Positions 1-5,821 are shown, numbered from the stretch's first letter. The stretch is 6,125 nt of DNA from an uncultured Rhizobiaceae group bacterium (GCA_938009335.1 CALLHT010000279.1:1-6125); one strand, 5' to 3'. Translations and numbers: made by a program. The notes: generated from the letters alone by a model not told the origin.

Positions 1-198
1 GATGACGGCGGGGGCACCAACCGCAATTCGCGTAGCGAAATGCGTTCGGATTTGTTTGATCTCACGCAAGCTCGTTTCACGCGCTGCTCCGATGGGGCGG
101 GCGAAAGCCCGGCTCGCGTTTCGCTCGCTGTTGCCGCGTCAATACAAGTGTATGAAGTTTCTCCGCCCAGGCGCACCATTGATCTGTATCGCAATTAA
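1..198 (+). CDS. possible 3' end of an unidentified convergent gene
   Basis: The first + frame is open from the window edge to a TAA at 196-198, giving about 65 codons with no start required inside the window. The product has a mixed, protein-like composition with acidic, basic and hydrophobic residues, and ends ...RRTIDLYRN. I do not recognise the family and assign no function. If real, it runs tail to tail towards the Rieske gene, the two stop codons being only 7 bp apart (TAA at 196-198, TGA complement at 206-208). That resembles the tight convergent junction seen at 4646-4649. Two minus-strand frames are also open over part of this stretch, but neither has a convincing start codon with a ribosome binding site. 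The call is therefore tentative, and the stretch could be non-coding. Confidence 0.33.
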   Translation, partial: DDGGGTNRNSRSEMRSDLFDLTQARFTRCSDGAGESPARVSLAVAASIQVYEVSPPRRTIDLYRN

Positions 199-205
199 TT
201 TCTGC

Positions 206-1318
206 TCAGAGCTTTGCGTGTCTAGCCAACCAAAGCAGAAAATCGTGGATTGTGCCTTCATAGTCCGGCTCAGCCAATGGACCACCCGTTGCATGCACAG
301 AGCGTAAAGAGGTTTGCATGGCCTCCAGTTTTTCACGATCTTCCCGATTCACCTCTGTCCATAGATCAATCCGCTGTTTGATGGTCTCTTGATCGAGTTC
401 GTCCTTATAGTTGGACATGGTCCACCGCACTTCGATTGCTTCAGCACTGATAGGCCTTATGGAAAGCGAGACCAGAAGCGTTGCTGCAATGCTGGCAACC
501 TGCGTTGGAAATACAGAAAATAGCGTTGAACGATGACGCTCTTCATCTGAAAGGTTTTTCGCTCCATGCCCGCGTGACTCGATTTCTTCCGGGTAATTGG
601 CAAAGTAGCTCGTGAACCCTTTGCCCGAAGGCCCCTTCCGGCTTAAGCCTGTTGGCGTATAATCATGCAGAGTTTGCGGATGGACTACCGAGAGATGGTA
701 GCCTTCCATGAAATTCTCAACGAGACACTTCCAATTGGTTTTCCAAACCTCCACCCCGGCATGAACAATCTTGTAGTTCTCTGGTTCGTAGGATCCAATC
801 AGGGCACCAAGCCCTTCTAGTTCTTCGTCTATATCTGGCGGAGACTGAGAAAGGGAAACATAGACAAACCCAAATCGCTCAACGCAGGCAAACTCCGCAA
901 GTTTACACGTCTTCGGATCAAAACTGGCATTCTTCATCCGCCCAGCACGAAGAAGGTTTCCATCCGTGCCATACATCCATGCATGATAGGAACAGGTAAA
1001 CCGTTTGGCATTGCCAGAACCATCGACCAATCGCATGCCCCGATGCCGGCAAACATTAGCAAACGCTTTCATAGCTGTGGCATCGCGAACAACGATGACG
1101 GGTTCGCCTAACAGTTCCAACGTAAGGTAATCGCCGGTTTCTGGTAGTTCATCCGAGCGGCACACACAGTGCCAACCTTCCTGCAAAACGGTTTCAAATT
1201 CATGCTCAAAATAGTCAGGATCAACATAAAATCTGCCAGGCAACCCCCAAGGCGCATCTGCAGGGGCTTGCGCTGTTTCAATCAGTGTTTGTTTGAGTTC
1301 AGCAACCCGTTCATTCAT
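206..1318 (-). CDS. Rieske [2Fe-2S] oxygenase, alpha subunit (operon gene 4; CntA/GbcA-like)
   Basis: This is the catalytic subunit of a Rieske non-haem iron oxygenase (370 aa), expected to hydroxylate or N-demethylate/cleave its substrate in the cytoplasm using electrons from a reductase. Visible features are the Rieske ligands C90-x-H92 and C109-x2-H112 (C-x-H-x16-C-x2-H) in an N-terminal domain of about residues 48-145. The mononuclear iron motif ENFMEGYHLSVVH follows at 201-213, with candidate ligands H208 and H213 and probably D327 in NREDREKL. The residue bridging the two centres is E205 rather than Asp, as known for carnitine and betaine-type enzymes. Length fits a CntA/GbcA-type alpha subunit. 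I chose the ATG at 1318, which overlaps the upstream stop as ATGAATGA and has a GGAG 9 nt upstream. An ATG at 1333, five codons earlier, is the main alternative. The frame stays open to 1525, but that extension lies inside the DUF1028 gene and is not protein-like. It is a diverged paralogue of the first gene of the operon. Substrate unknown. Confidence 0.93.
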   Translation of the reverse strand: MNERVAELKQTLIETAQAPADAPWGLPGRFYVDPDYFEHEFETVLQEGWHCVCRSDELPETGDYLTLELLGEPVIVVRDATAMKAFANVCRHRGMRLVDGSGNAKRFTCSYHAWMYGTDGNLLRAGRMKNASFDPKTCKLAEFACVERFGFVYVSLSQSPPDIDEELEGLGALIGSYEPENYKIVHAGVEVWKTNWKCLVENFMEGYHLSVVHPQTLHDYTPTGLSRKGPSGKGFTSYFANYPEEIESRGHGAKNLSDEERHRSTLFSVFPTQVASIAATLLVSLSIRPISAEAIEVRWTMSNYKDELDQETIKQRIDLWTEVNREDREKLEAMQTSLRSVHATGGPLAEPDYEGTIHDFLLWLARHAKL

Positions 1319-1985
1319 CACCTGGAACTCCATAGCTTGGGGCCTCACGCGGATCCAGAGCACGTTGAACATAAGCATCCATCTGGGGTTTGTAGATATC
1401 CCACGCCGTTGCAATTGCCTCGATTGGACATTCCTCAGTCCAGTCACACCGAAGATCTGCAACCGGCCACGCGTGTTTGTCGCAGAGTTGTAATCCGGCA
1501 GAATGTACAGGCCCTGCTTCACCACCAGCGTTTAGGCCGGCCTTCATTGCCGCGATCAGGCGGTCTCCAAGATGACCAGAGCTTGCTTCAAACGCAGAAA
1601 CAATCGCCTTTGGCACATCTTTATTTGCCAAGAGATTTCCGGCAGAAATCACGTCGACGCCTGCTGCATCCGTCCATATACCCAGCGAGTTTTCGCCGGA
1701 ATGAATGGCGGTATTACCATTTTTATCGATCGCCAGAATTTGTCGGTACTCAATATGGTGAGCTTCAGATTTTACGTGTGCAACTGCATCCGCAGCGTTT
1801 GCCCCCTGCTGCATTTGATCCAATGTTTTAGGGCCCAAAGTCGGATCGGTAATATTCTGGCTGGCTACCGCACCAACGCCAGCTCTTGTATATGCGCAGC
1901 GCGCCGCAACTGCAGGTGAAGAAGAGGATATGGCTAATCCGAACATACCGGTTTCTGCACAGCGGGCGACTACGGAAAACGTCAT
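1311..1985 (-). CDS. DUF1028 family protein (operon gene 3)
   Basis: A 224-aa protein matching the DUF1028 family, which is thought to have an Ntn-hydrolase-like fold but has no firmly established reaction that I know of. The evidence is the family-typical N-terminal MTFSVVARCAETG, the GLAISSSSPAVAARC stretch at 16-30, the GVGAVASQN region at 37-44 ahead of the TDPTLG turn, the RQILAIDKNG segment at 81-90, and the C-terminal WPVADLRCDW (173-182) followed by a terminal helix. No signal peptide or membrane segment is visible. The length fits a single-domain member without an extra C-terminal domain. The ATG at 1985 shares one base with the stop of the RidA gene (TGATG), and its own stop lies within the start of the next Rieske gene, so all three are probably translationally coupled. 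DUF1028 genes are often found beside RidA and M20-type hydrolases, which suggests an amide or N-acyl hydrolase-like role. That role is inference. Confidence 0.9.
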   Translation of the reverse strand: MTFSVVARCAETGMFGLAISSSSPAVAARCAYTRAGVGAVASQNITDPTLGPKTLDQMQQGANAADAVAHVKSEAHHIEYRQILAIDKNGNTAIHSGENSLGIWTDAAGVDVISAGNLLANKDVPKAIVSAFEASSGHLGDRLIAAMKAGLNAGGEAGPVHSAGLQLCDKHAWPVADLRCDWTEECPIEAIATAWDIYKPQMDAYVQRALDPREAPSYGVPGDE

Positions 1986-2410
1986 CAGAGACCATCCTCT
2001 GGAATGACTGCAGTCGCATCGATTTCAACCAGCCATTCAGGCCGCGCGAGAGCTTGGACCACGAGACCAGTTGAGACAGGATGAACCCCTTTTATGTATT
2101 CACCCATGGTCCGATAAACAGCTTCCCGATGACGAACATCCGTGATGTAAACCACAACCTTGACGAGATGGCTCATCTCACCACCTGCTTCTTCTATCAA
2201 CTGCTTAATGTTCTGCATGACCTTATGGGTCTGATCCACCGGATCATGGCTCTCGATGTTTTTAGCATCATCAAGATTTTGCGGGCATTGCCCCCGCATC
2301 CAAACGGTTTTGCCACCATGGGTCACCACTGCCTGGCAAAGATCATTATCGAGATTTTGCTCAGGGTAAGTCTCGCCTGTGTTAAATTTGCGAATACGGG
2401 TATGGGTCAA
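1985..2410 (-). CDS. RidA/YjgF/YER057c-family protein lacking the catalytic arginine (operon gene 2)
   Basis: A 141-aa member of the RidA (YjgF/YER057c/UK114) family of small trimeric cytoplasmic proteins. The classical members hydrolyse reactive imine/enamine intermediates. Family features are the central HLVKVVVYITDVRHREAVYRTMGEY segment (81-105, quoted in part), the HPVSTGLVV segment (110-118) and the terminal LVEIDATAVIP (127-137). The position matching the catalytic Arg105 of E. coli RidA (in PARSC) reads PVSTG here, so the arginine is replaced, probably by S113. This is as described for the Rid4-7 subfamilies, and imine deaminase activity should not be assumed. The start is TTG at 2410. 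It is the only usual start codon between an in-frame TAG, which is also the stop of the upstream Rieske gene, and the conserved region. It has AAGGGA 5 nt before it. The gap to the upstream gene is 18 nt, and the end overlaps DUF1028 by one base. A role in scavenging or binding a pathway intermediate is inferred. Confidence 0.92.
   Translation of the reverse strand: MTHTRIRKFNTGETYPEQNLDNDLCQAVVTHGGKTVWMRGQCPQNLDDAKNIESHDPVDQTHKVMQNIKQLIEEAGGEMSHLVKVVVYITDVRHREAVYRTMGEYIKGVHPVSTGLVVQALARPEWLVEIDATAVIPEDGL
1986..2001 (-). repeat. small inverted repeat covering the DUF1028 ribosome binding site
   Basis: On the minus strand the bases just before the DUF1028 ATG form CAGAG-N6-CTCTG, a perfect 5-bp inverted repeat. 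The likely Shine-Dalgarno bases (AGAGGA) are in its first arm and loop. It lies inside the end of the RidA gene. A ribosome finishing RidA would melt it, so it may enforce coupling of DUF1028 translation to RidA. A stem this short also occurs by chance. Confidence 0.3.
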
Positions 2411-2421
2411 CTTTATCCCTT
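2411..2421 (-). promoter_or_regulatory. ribosome binding site that sets a TTG start
   Basis: On the minus strand AAAGGGATAAAG directly precedes TTG at 2410-2408. The AGGGA core sits 5 nt from the start codon. The same frame is closed seven codons upstream by the TAG at 2431-2429 and contains no ATG or GTG in between, so the non-ATG start is well supported. Confidence 0.7.
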
Positions 2422-2428
2422 TCGAACG

Positions 2429-3553
2429 CTATTCGGCTGCTTGCATACGATTGTTAAGATAATGGGCGAAGTCATAATTGGGCCGCTCAAGATGCGACAG
2501 ATGACCCGGCGCAGCCATGGCAGAACACAATCCCTTGTAGACCTTTTCTGTACACCCTTTATCTTCCACGTTCACCTCATCAAGTAACGTTTTCAGCTGC
2601 TTGAAATTCGACTGTGCATCCGCGTCATTTACATAGTCTTTCGACATCCCGCCGCCAAAGCCGATGCGAACCTTGCCCACATCCTCAGGGTGCAACGGGA
2701 GATACCAGAAATAGCCTGGTGTTAAGGTGATCAGCAGGCTTGGATAAATCGCCAGCAAATAGGTCATACGGCGACGTTCCCCTTCAAGCCGCGTATTGTT
2801 CGGGTGAGCCATCGCAATTTTCAGGGAATCGTCTTTAAGAATGGTATGGTAATTGAATGCATCTTCCCCCGGCGGACATATCATTTCATCCAGTTTGGAA
2901 AGCCCACCAATCGTGCCAGCGTGACAGACTGGCAAATGATAACTCTCCATGAAATTCTCAGCGAGCACTTTCCAATTCGTGTCCCAGACATGGGTCTCAA
3001 AGAAAGTCTCGGTGTAATTGACCATGTCATAATCGCCAACGAGCTCTTCAACTTTAGAAAGTTCACTGCTCACTGGATTTGCATTTTGGTTGAGCGTCAC
3101 AAATACCCAACCAAGCCATTCTTCACATCGCACTTTCGGCAGAGTGTAGCGATCCTTACAAAACCCGTCATTCTGGTTCATGGCAGGTGCCCCGCGAAGG
3201 GAGCCATCGAGGTTATAGGTCCACGCGTGATAGGGACAGACGATTGTTTTAGTGTTGCCCCGTCCCTCCAAAAGTGTGGACATGCGATGCAGGCAAACAT
3301 TGGACAACGCCCTCAAATCGCCATTGCCGTCGCGCATGACCACGATGGGCTGCCGGGCCAGTTCCAGAGTTACATAGTCGCCGGAGTTTTGCAGGGCAGA
3401 GGCACGCCCGACGCAAAACCAGTCTTTGGCAAAGATATTCTTGAGTTCGAGCTCCATAAATTCAGGAGAAGTGTAAACAGAAGGCGGCATGGCCTGCGCT
3501 TCTTCAAAAGCAACGGAAACGTTCTTTTTCAATTCCAAAACCGGATCGCTCAT
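2429..3553 (-). CDS. Rieske [2Fe-2S] oxygenase, alpha subunit (operon gene 1; CntA/GbcA-like)
   Basis: A 374-aa catalytic subunit of a Rieske non-haem iron oxygenase and the first gene of the operon. Rieske cluster ligands are C87-x-H89 and C106-x2-H109 (C-x-H-x16-C-x2-H). The mononuclear iron motif AENFMESYHLPVCH spans 198-211, with H206 and H211 as ligands and D331 in NVEDKG as the probable third. The bridging residue is E203, not Asp, which places it near the quaternary-ammonium group (carnitine, glycine betaine and stachydrine oxygenases) rather than the aromatic dioxygenases that also need a beta subunit. The C-terminal segment LERPNYDFAHYL (355-366) is typical of the fold. The ATG at 3553 has a strong AGGAG 6 nt upstream. 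It shares the iron-centre layout with the fourth gene of the operon but is clearly diverged, so the two probably act on different substrates or steps. No reductase is encoded nearby within the window. Substrate unknown. Confidence 0.94.
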   Translation of the reverse strand: MSDPVLELKKNVSVAFEEAQAMPPSVYTSPEFMELELKNIFAKDWFCVGRASALQNSGDYVTLELARQPIVVMRDGNGDLRALSNVCLHRMSTLLEGRGNTKTIVCPYHAWTYNLDGSLRGAPAMNQNDGFCKDRYTLPKVRCEEWLGWVFVTLNQNANPVSSELSKVEELVGDYDMVNYTETFFETHVWDTNWKVLAENFMESYHLPVCHAGTIGGLSKLDEMICPPGEDAFNYHTILKDDSLKIAMAHPNNTRLEGERRRMTYLLAIYPSLLITLTPGYFWYLPLHPEDVGKVRIGFGGGMSKDYVNDADAQSNFKQLKTLLDEVNVEDKGCTEKVYKGLCSAMAAPGHLSHLERPNYDFAHYLNNRMQAAE

Positions 3554-3559
3554 GCGTCA

Positions 3560-3565
3560 CTCCTG
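3560..3565 (-). promoter_or_regulatory. strong ribosome binding site of the Rieske-RidA-DUF1028-Rieske operon
   Basis: CAGGAG on the minus strand, with 6 nt between AGGAG and the ATG at 3553. It is the best Shine-Dalgarno match in the window and fixes the start of the first operon gene. Confidence 0.75.
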
Positions 3566-3581
3566 ATAAAATCCAATAAAG

Positions 3582-3609
3582 AAAATACCACCTAAAATGC
3601 GTTTAGCAA
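3582..3609 (-). promoter_or_regulatory. tentative operon promoter (-35/-10)
   Basis: Read on the minus strand, TTGCTA (3609-3604) and TATTTT (3587-3582) are separated by 16 nt and would start transcription some 20-25 nt before the ribosome binding site. Both hexamers match the sigma-70 consensus at only 4 of 6 positions. A weak core promoter is common where a LysR-type activator is needed, and the repeats at 3630-3693 lie just upstream of it as such an activator site should. Other weak pairings exist in this AT-rich stretch. Confidence 0.25.
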
Positions 3610-3629
3610 CAAACAATGGATCAATAAAG

Positions 3630-3693
3630 CAGGCTATGTATTAGACTTGATTTGGCACAAACAAATCAGGCTATGATTACTCTTGATTTGCCA
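3630..3693. promoter_or_regulatory. tandem repeat with inverted heptamers, likely LysR operator
   Basis: Two near-identical 27-28 bp copies lie at 3630-3657 and 3667-3693. Each begins CAGGCTATG, then has a variable core containing ATTA, and ends CTTGATTTG-(G/C)-CA. The copies are offset by 37 bp at their left ends and 36 bp at their right ends. The heptamer TGATTTG also forms alternating inverted repeats: TGATTTG at 3648-3654, its complement CAAATCA at 3662-3668 and TGATTTG at 3684-3690, with gaps of 7 and 15 bp. A shorter dyad TTTG-GCA-CAAA lies at 3651-3661. Sitting between the divergent regulator and operon, this is where a LysR-type protein would bind as a tetramer. It would activate the operon and repress its own gene, whose putative promoter it overlaps. 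Confidence 0.6.
3648..3677 (+). promoter_or_regulatory. tentative promoter of the lysR-type gene
   Basis: TTGATT (3648-3653) and TATGAT (3672-3677) are separated by 18 nt. The -10 matches the consensus at 5 of 6 positions and the -35 at 4 of 6. Transcription would begin near 3684, about 33 nt before the ATG. Both hexamers lie inside the repeated operator-like block, as expected for autoregulation. Confidence 0.35.
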
Positions 3694-3716
3694 GCAAGGC
3701 TGCGCGAGAAAGTTAC

Positions 3717-4649
3717 ATGGCAATACGGTACACATTTCGGCAGCTTGAATATTTTGTAGCAGTTGGGGAAGCTGGAACAATTGCATTGGCCGCGCTAAGG
3801 GTTAACGTATCATCTCCCTCCATTTCAGCAGCCATAAGCCAGTTGGAAGATGAATTTGGCGTGCAGCTATTTGTGCGCCATCACGCGCAAGGGCTTTCGC
3901 TTACCCCCGGAGGACAGCGCGTCTTCAATGAAGCTAAGAGGATACTCGGCGACGCAACCGCACTCATCGATCTTGCCAATGAAATTTCTGAAAGTGCACG
4001 CGGCCCCATCAGCGTCGGTGTTCTATCGACCATCGCGCCAATGGTCAGCGCATCAATTCGCAGATCATTCGAAGCGGCTTATCCCGGCGCGTCCGTTTCC
4101 TTAAGAGAAGGCAATCAGGTTGATCTCTTGCGCATGCTTGGGCAGGCTGAAATTGATGTCGCGATTACCTATAATATGGAAATTCCCAAGGATATTGCCT
4201 TTGAAGAGCTGATTGGCTTACGACCTCACGTGATGATCTCAAACAAACATTCGCTTTCCAGCAAACCTCAATTATCTTTGAAAGATCTCGAAGGTGAGCC
4301 GTTTGTCCTGCTGGACTTGCCGCTCAGCCGGGAATACTTTCTATCGGTTTTTAAGGCATCCAATGCCAGCCCGAATGTGGCGGAGCGCACCACGCAGATG
4401 TCTGTTGCACACAGTCTTGTTGCCAATGGCTTCGGCTTCGGCATGACCAATATACAAACAGCTGTAAGTCAGGCGCCCGATGGAGAACCCCTTAACGTCA
4501 TTCCTCTTTCCGATGCAGTTGAACCCTTGATGCTAGGTCTTGCGACAAAGCAATCTGACCATCGCTCGCGTATTGTGTTGGCATTTTATGAGCACATGAA
4601 AGAACAGATCGAAGCTGGCGCTGTTCCGGGATTGCCGAAAATTGATTAG
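3717..4649 (+). CDS. LysR-type transcriptional regulator
   Basis: A 310-aa LysR-type regulator, expected to bind DNA as a tetramer and respond to a small metabolite. The N-terminal winged helix-turn-helix covers about residues 6-65 and includes the family signature around FRQLEYFVAVGEAGTI, SPSISAAISQLEDEFG and LFVRHHAQGLSLTPGG. A linker helix follows (about 66-92), then a periplasmic-binding-protein-like effector domain from about 96 to 295 (begins GPISVGVLSTIAP). Full length for the family. The ATG at 3717 gives the usual short N-terminus before the helix-turn-helix. The Shine-Dalgarno is weak (GAGAAAG). It is divergently transcribed from the Rieske operon across 163 bp containing the repeated operator-like block, the classical arrangement for a LysR protein controlling its neighbour. 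Its stop overlaps the stop of the M20 hydrolase gene by 4 bp on the opposite strand. The effector is unknown but is probably the pathway substrate or an intermediate. Confidence 0.93.
   Translation: MAIRYTFRQLEYFVAVGEAGTIALAALRVNVSSPSISAAISQLEDEFGVQLFVRHHAQGLSLTPGGQRVFNEAKRILGDATALIDLANEISESARGPISVGVLSTIAPMVSASIRRSFEAAYPGASVSLREGNQVDLLRMLGQAEIDVAITYNMEIPKDIAFEELIGLRPHVMISNKHSLSSKPQLSLKDLEGEPFVLLDLPLSREYFLSVFKASNASPNVAERTTQMSVAHSLVANGFGFGMTNIQTAVSQAPDGEPLNVIPLSDAVEPLMLGLATKQSDHRSRIVLAFYEHMKEQIEAGAVPGLPKID
4646..4649. other. 4-bp tail-to-tail overlap of two convergent genes
   Basis: The bases TTAG serve as the end of the regulator gene (TAG, 4647-4649, + strand) and of the hydrolase gene (TAA, complement of 4646-4648). 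There is no intergenic space and no hairpin followed by a T-run on either side, so transcripts from the two strands probably overlap. Confidence 0.85.
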
Positions 4650-5800
4650 ATGCCGGTTGCGAGCCGATCCAACAAAGTGTCCAGCATGGTATCGCACTGA
4701 TTGAGTTGATCAATGGCGACAAACTCATCCGGCTTGTGTCCCTGCGCCATAGAACCTGGCCCACAAATAACGGTGGGAATGCCGAGGCGAGAGGAGAACA
4801 AACCGCCTTCAGTGCCAAATGCAACTTTGAACGTTGCGTTTTGCCCTGTCAGCGATTTTACAAAACTCACGACCTCCGCATCTTCTGCAGTGCTCAAGGG
4901 AGGATACGAATTGATGATTTCGATCTCAATGTCAGCTTGCGGGAACCTTTTCCGCAAATTGGAAACCATCTTGTCTGCCGTATTGCGAATACGGTTTAGA
5001 ATTTGGTCAGGGTCATCATCTGGCAGGTTCCTGATCTCAAACAGAAAGCTTGCAGAATTTGGCACGATGTTGAGCGCAACCCCGGCTTCAATCTTTCCAA
5101 CATGAAGCGTGGTGTATTCTACACTATAGTCCGCATCATGGGCGCCGCTGGTTTCCAACTCATCCTGAATGGCGCGAATTTCATTGATCAAATCGGTTGC
5201 CATATAGATTGCGTTAAGCGCTTCCGGCGCAAGCGCTGAATGCCCCTCCACTCCGGTGCATGTAACACGGCAGCCGGTCTTACCCTTATGACCTGTCGCA
5301 ACCCCCATAGAGGTGGGTTCTCCAATGATACAGAATTGCGGAACAAACGGCGCCTTTGCCAGCATATCGATCATGGACCGAACCCCAACACAGCCTATTT
5401 CTTCATCGTAAGAAAACGCAAAATGCAGCGGTGTTTTCAGGGTACGGCTTGAGGCTTTATCGGCGGCATGAAGAGCGCAGGCAAGAAATCCCTTCATATC
5501 CGTGGTTCCACGGCCATAAACCTTGCCATCTTTCTCCGTGAGCTCAAACGGCGGGACTGTCCAGTTTTGCCCTTCAACCGGCACCACATCCGTATGACCG
5601 GATAGCAAAACGCCCGGCTTGTCTTCAGGGCCAATGGTTGCGTAGAGATTGGCTTTGGCTCCGCTCTCATCTTCAATAATGCTGACTTTGGCCCCTGCAT
5701 GTTCAAGGCGTTTTGCGCAATAGTCTATCAGGCTGCGGTTTGAATCCGCACTGACTGTCGGAAACGCTATTAAATCTTTGAGAATTTCTAACGAGGTCAT
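4646..5800 (-). CDS. M20-family zinc hydrolase, ArgE-type (acetylornithine deacetylase-like)
   Basis: A 384-aa M20/ArgE-DapE family amidohydrolase that removes an acyl group from, or cleaves an amide in, an amino-acid-like substrate using a two-zinc site in the cytoplasm. The metal ligands and catalytic residues are all present: SGHTDVVP (H69, D71), GTTDMKG (bridging D101), YDEEIG (E133 base, E134 ligand), IGEPT (E161) and GHKPDE (H355). The lid/dimerisation domain spans about 177-290 and contains GVEGHSALAPEALNA (H187). I chose the ATG at 5800. A GTG at 5821, directly after the upstream stop, would add seven residues, but neither start has a strong ribosome binding site. It lies 21 nt downstream of the flavoprotein gene and is probably cotranscribed with it. 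The sequence is close to alphaproteobacterial ArgE, but several paralogues often coexist. Next to oxidative catabolic genes, it may hydrolyse an N-acyl or N-formyl pathway intermediate instead of acetylornithine; that is inference. Confidence 0.9.
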   Translation of the reverse strand: MTSLEILKDLIAFPTVSADSNRSLIDYCAKRLEHAGAKVSIIEDESGAKANLYATIGPEDKPGVLLSGHTDVVPVEGQNWTVPPFELTEKDGKVYGRGTTDMKGFLACALHAADKASSRTLKTPLHFAFSYDEEIGCVGVRSMIDMLAKAPFVPQFCIIGEPTSMGVATGHKGKTGCRVTCTGVEGHSALAPEALNAIYMATDLINEIRAIQDELETSGAHDADYSVEYTTLHVGKIEAGVALNIVPNSASFLFEIRNLPDDDPDQILNRIRNTADKMVSNLRKRFPQADIEIEIINSYPPLSTAEDAEVVSFVKSLTGQNATFKVAFGTEGGLFSSRLGIPTVICGPGSMAQGHKPDEFVAIDQLNQCDTMLDTLLDRLATGI

Positions 5801-5821
5801 CTTACCAATCTGATATCGCAC

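Noticed and set aside
98..111. CGGGC-GAAA-GCCCG hairpin as a terminator for the operon or the left gene
   Set aside because: The 5-bp stem with a GNRA loop is perfect, but neither strand has a T-run after it. It lies ~95 nt past the Rieske stop and inside the possible left-edge coding frame.
1319..1525. Upstream extension of the Rieske 1 frame by up to 69 residues (to a start at 1525)
   Set aside because: It lies entirely within the DUF1028 gene, its translation is not Rieske-like, and good starts with ribosome binding sites exist at 1318 and 1333.
1169..1831. 220-codon + strand open frame
   Set aside because: Antisense to the Rieske 1 and DUF1028 genes, with low-complexity Arg/Pro/His/Leu composition typical of a shadow frame.
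2081..2587. 168-codon + strand open frame
   Set aside because: Antisense to the RidA and Rieske 2 genes, with no recognisable domain and no convincing ribosome binding site.
206..3553. Aromatic ring-hydroxylating dioxygenase (naphthalene/benzoate type) with alpha and beta subunits
   Set aside because: No beta-subunit gene is present, and both alpha subunits have the bridging Glu and short length of the CntA/GbcA-like group.
2804..3595. 263-codon + strand open frame
   Set aside because: It is antisense to the well-supported Rieske 2 gene, has no recognisable family and its translation mirrors the complementary codons.
3652..3677. TTGGCA as the -35 of the lysR promoter with TATGAT as -10
   Set aside because: The spacer would be only 14 nt. 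TTGATT at 3648 gives an acceptable 18 nt.
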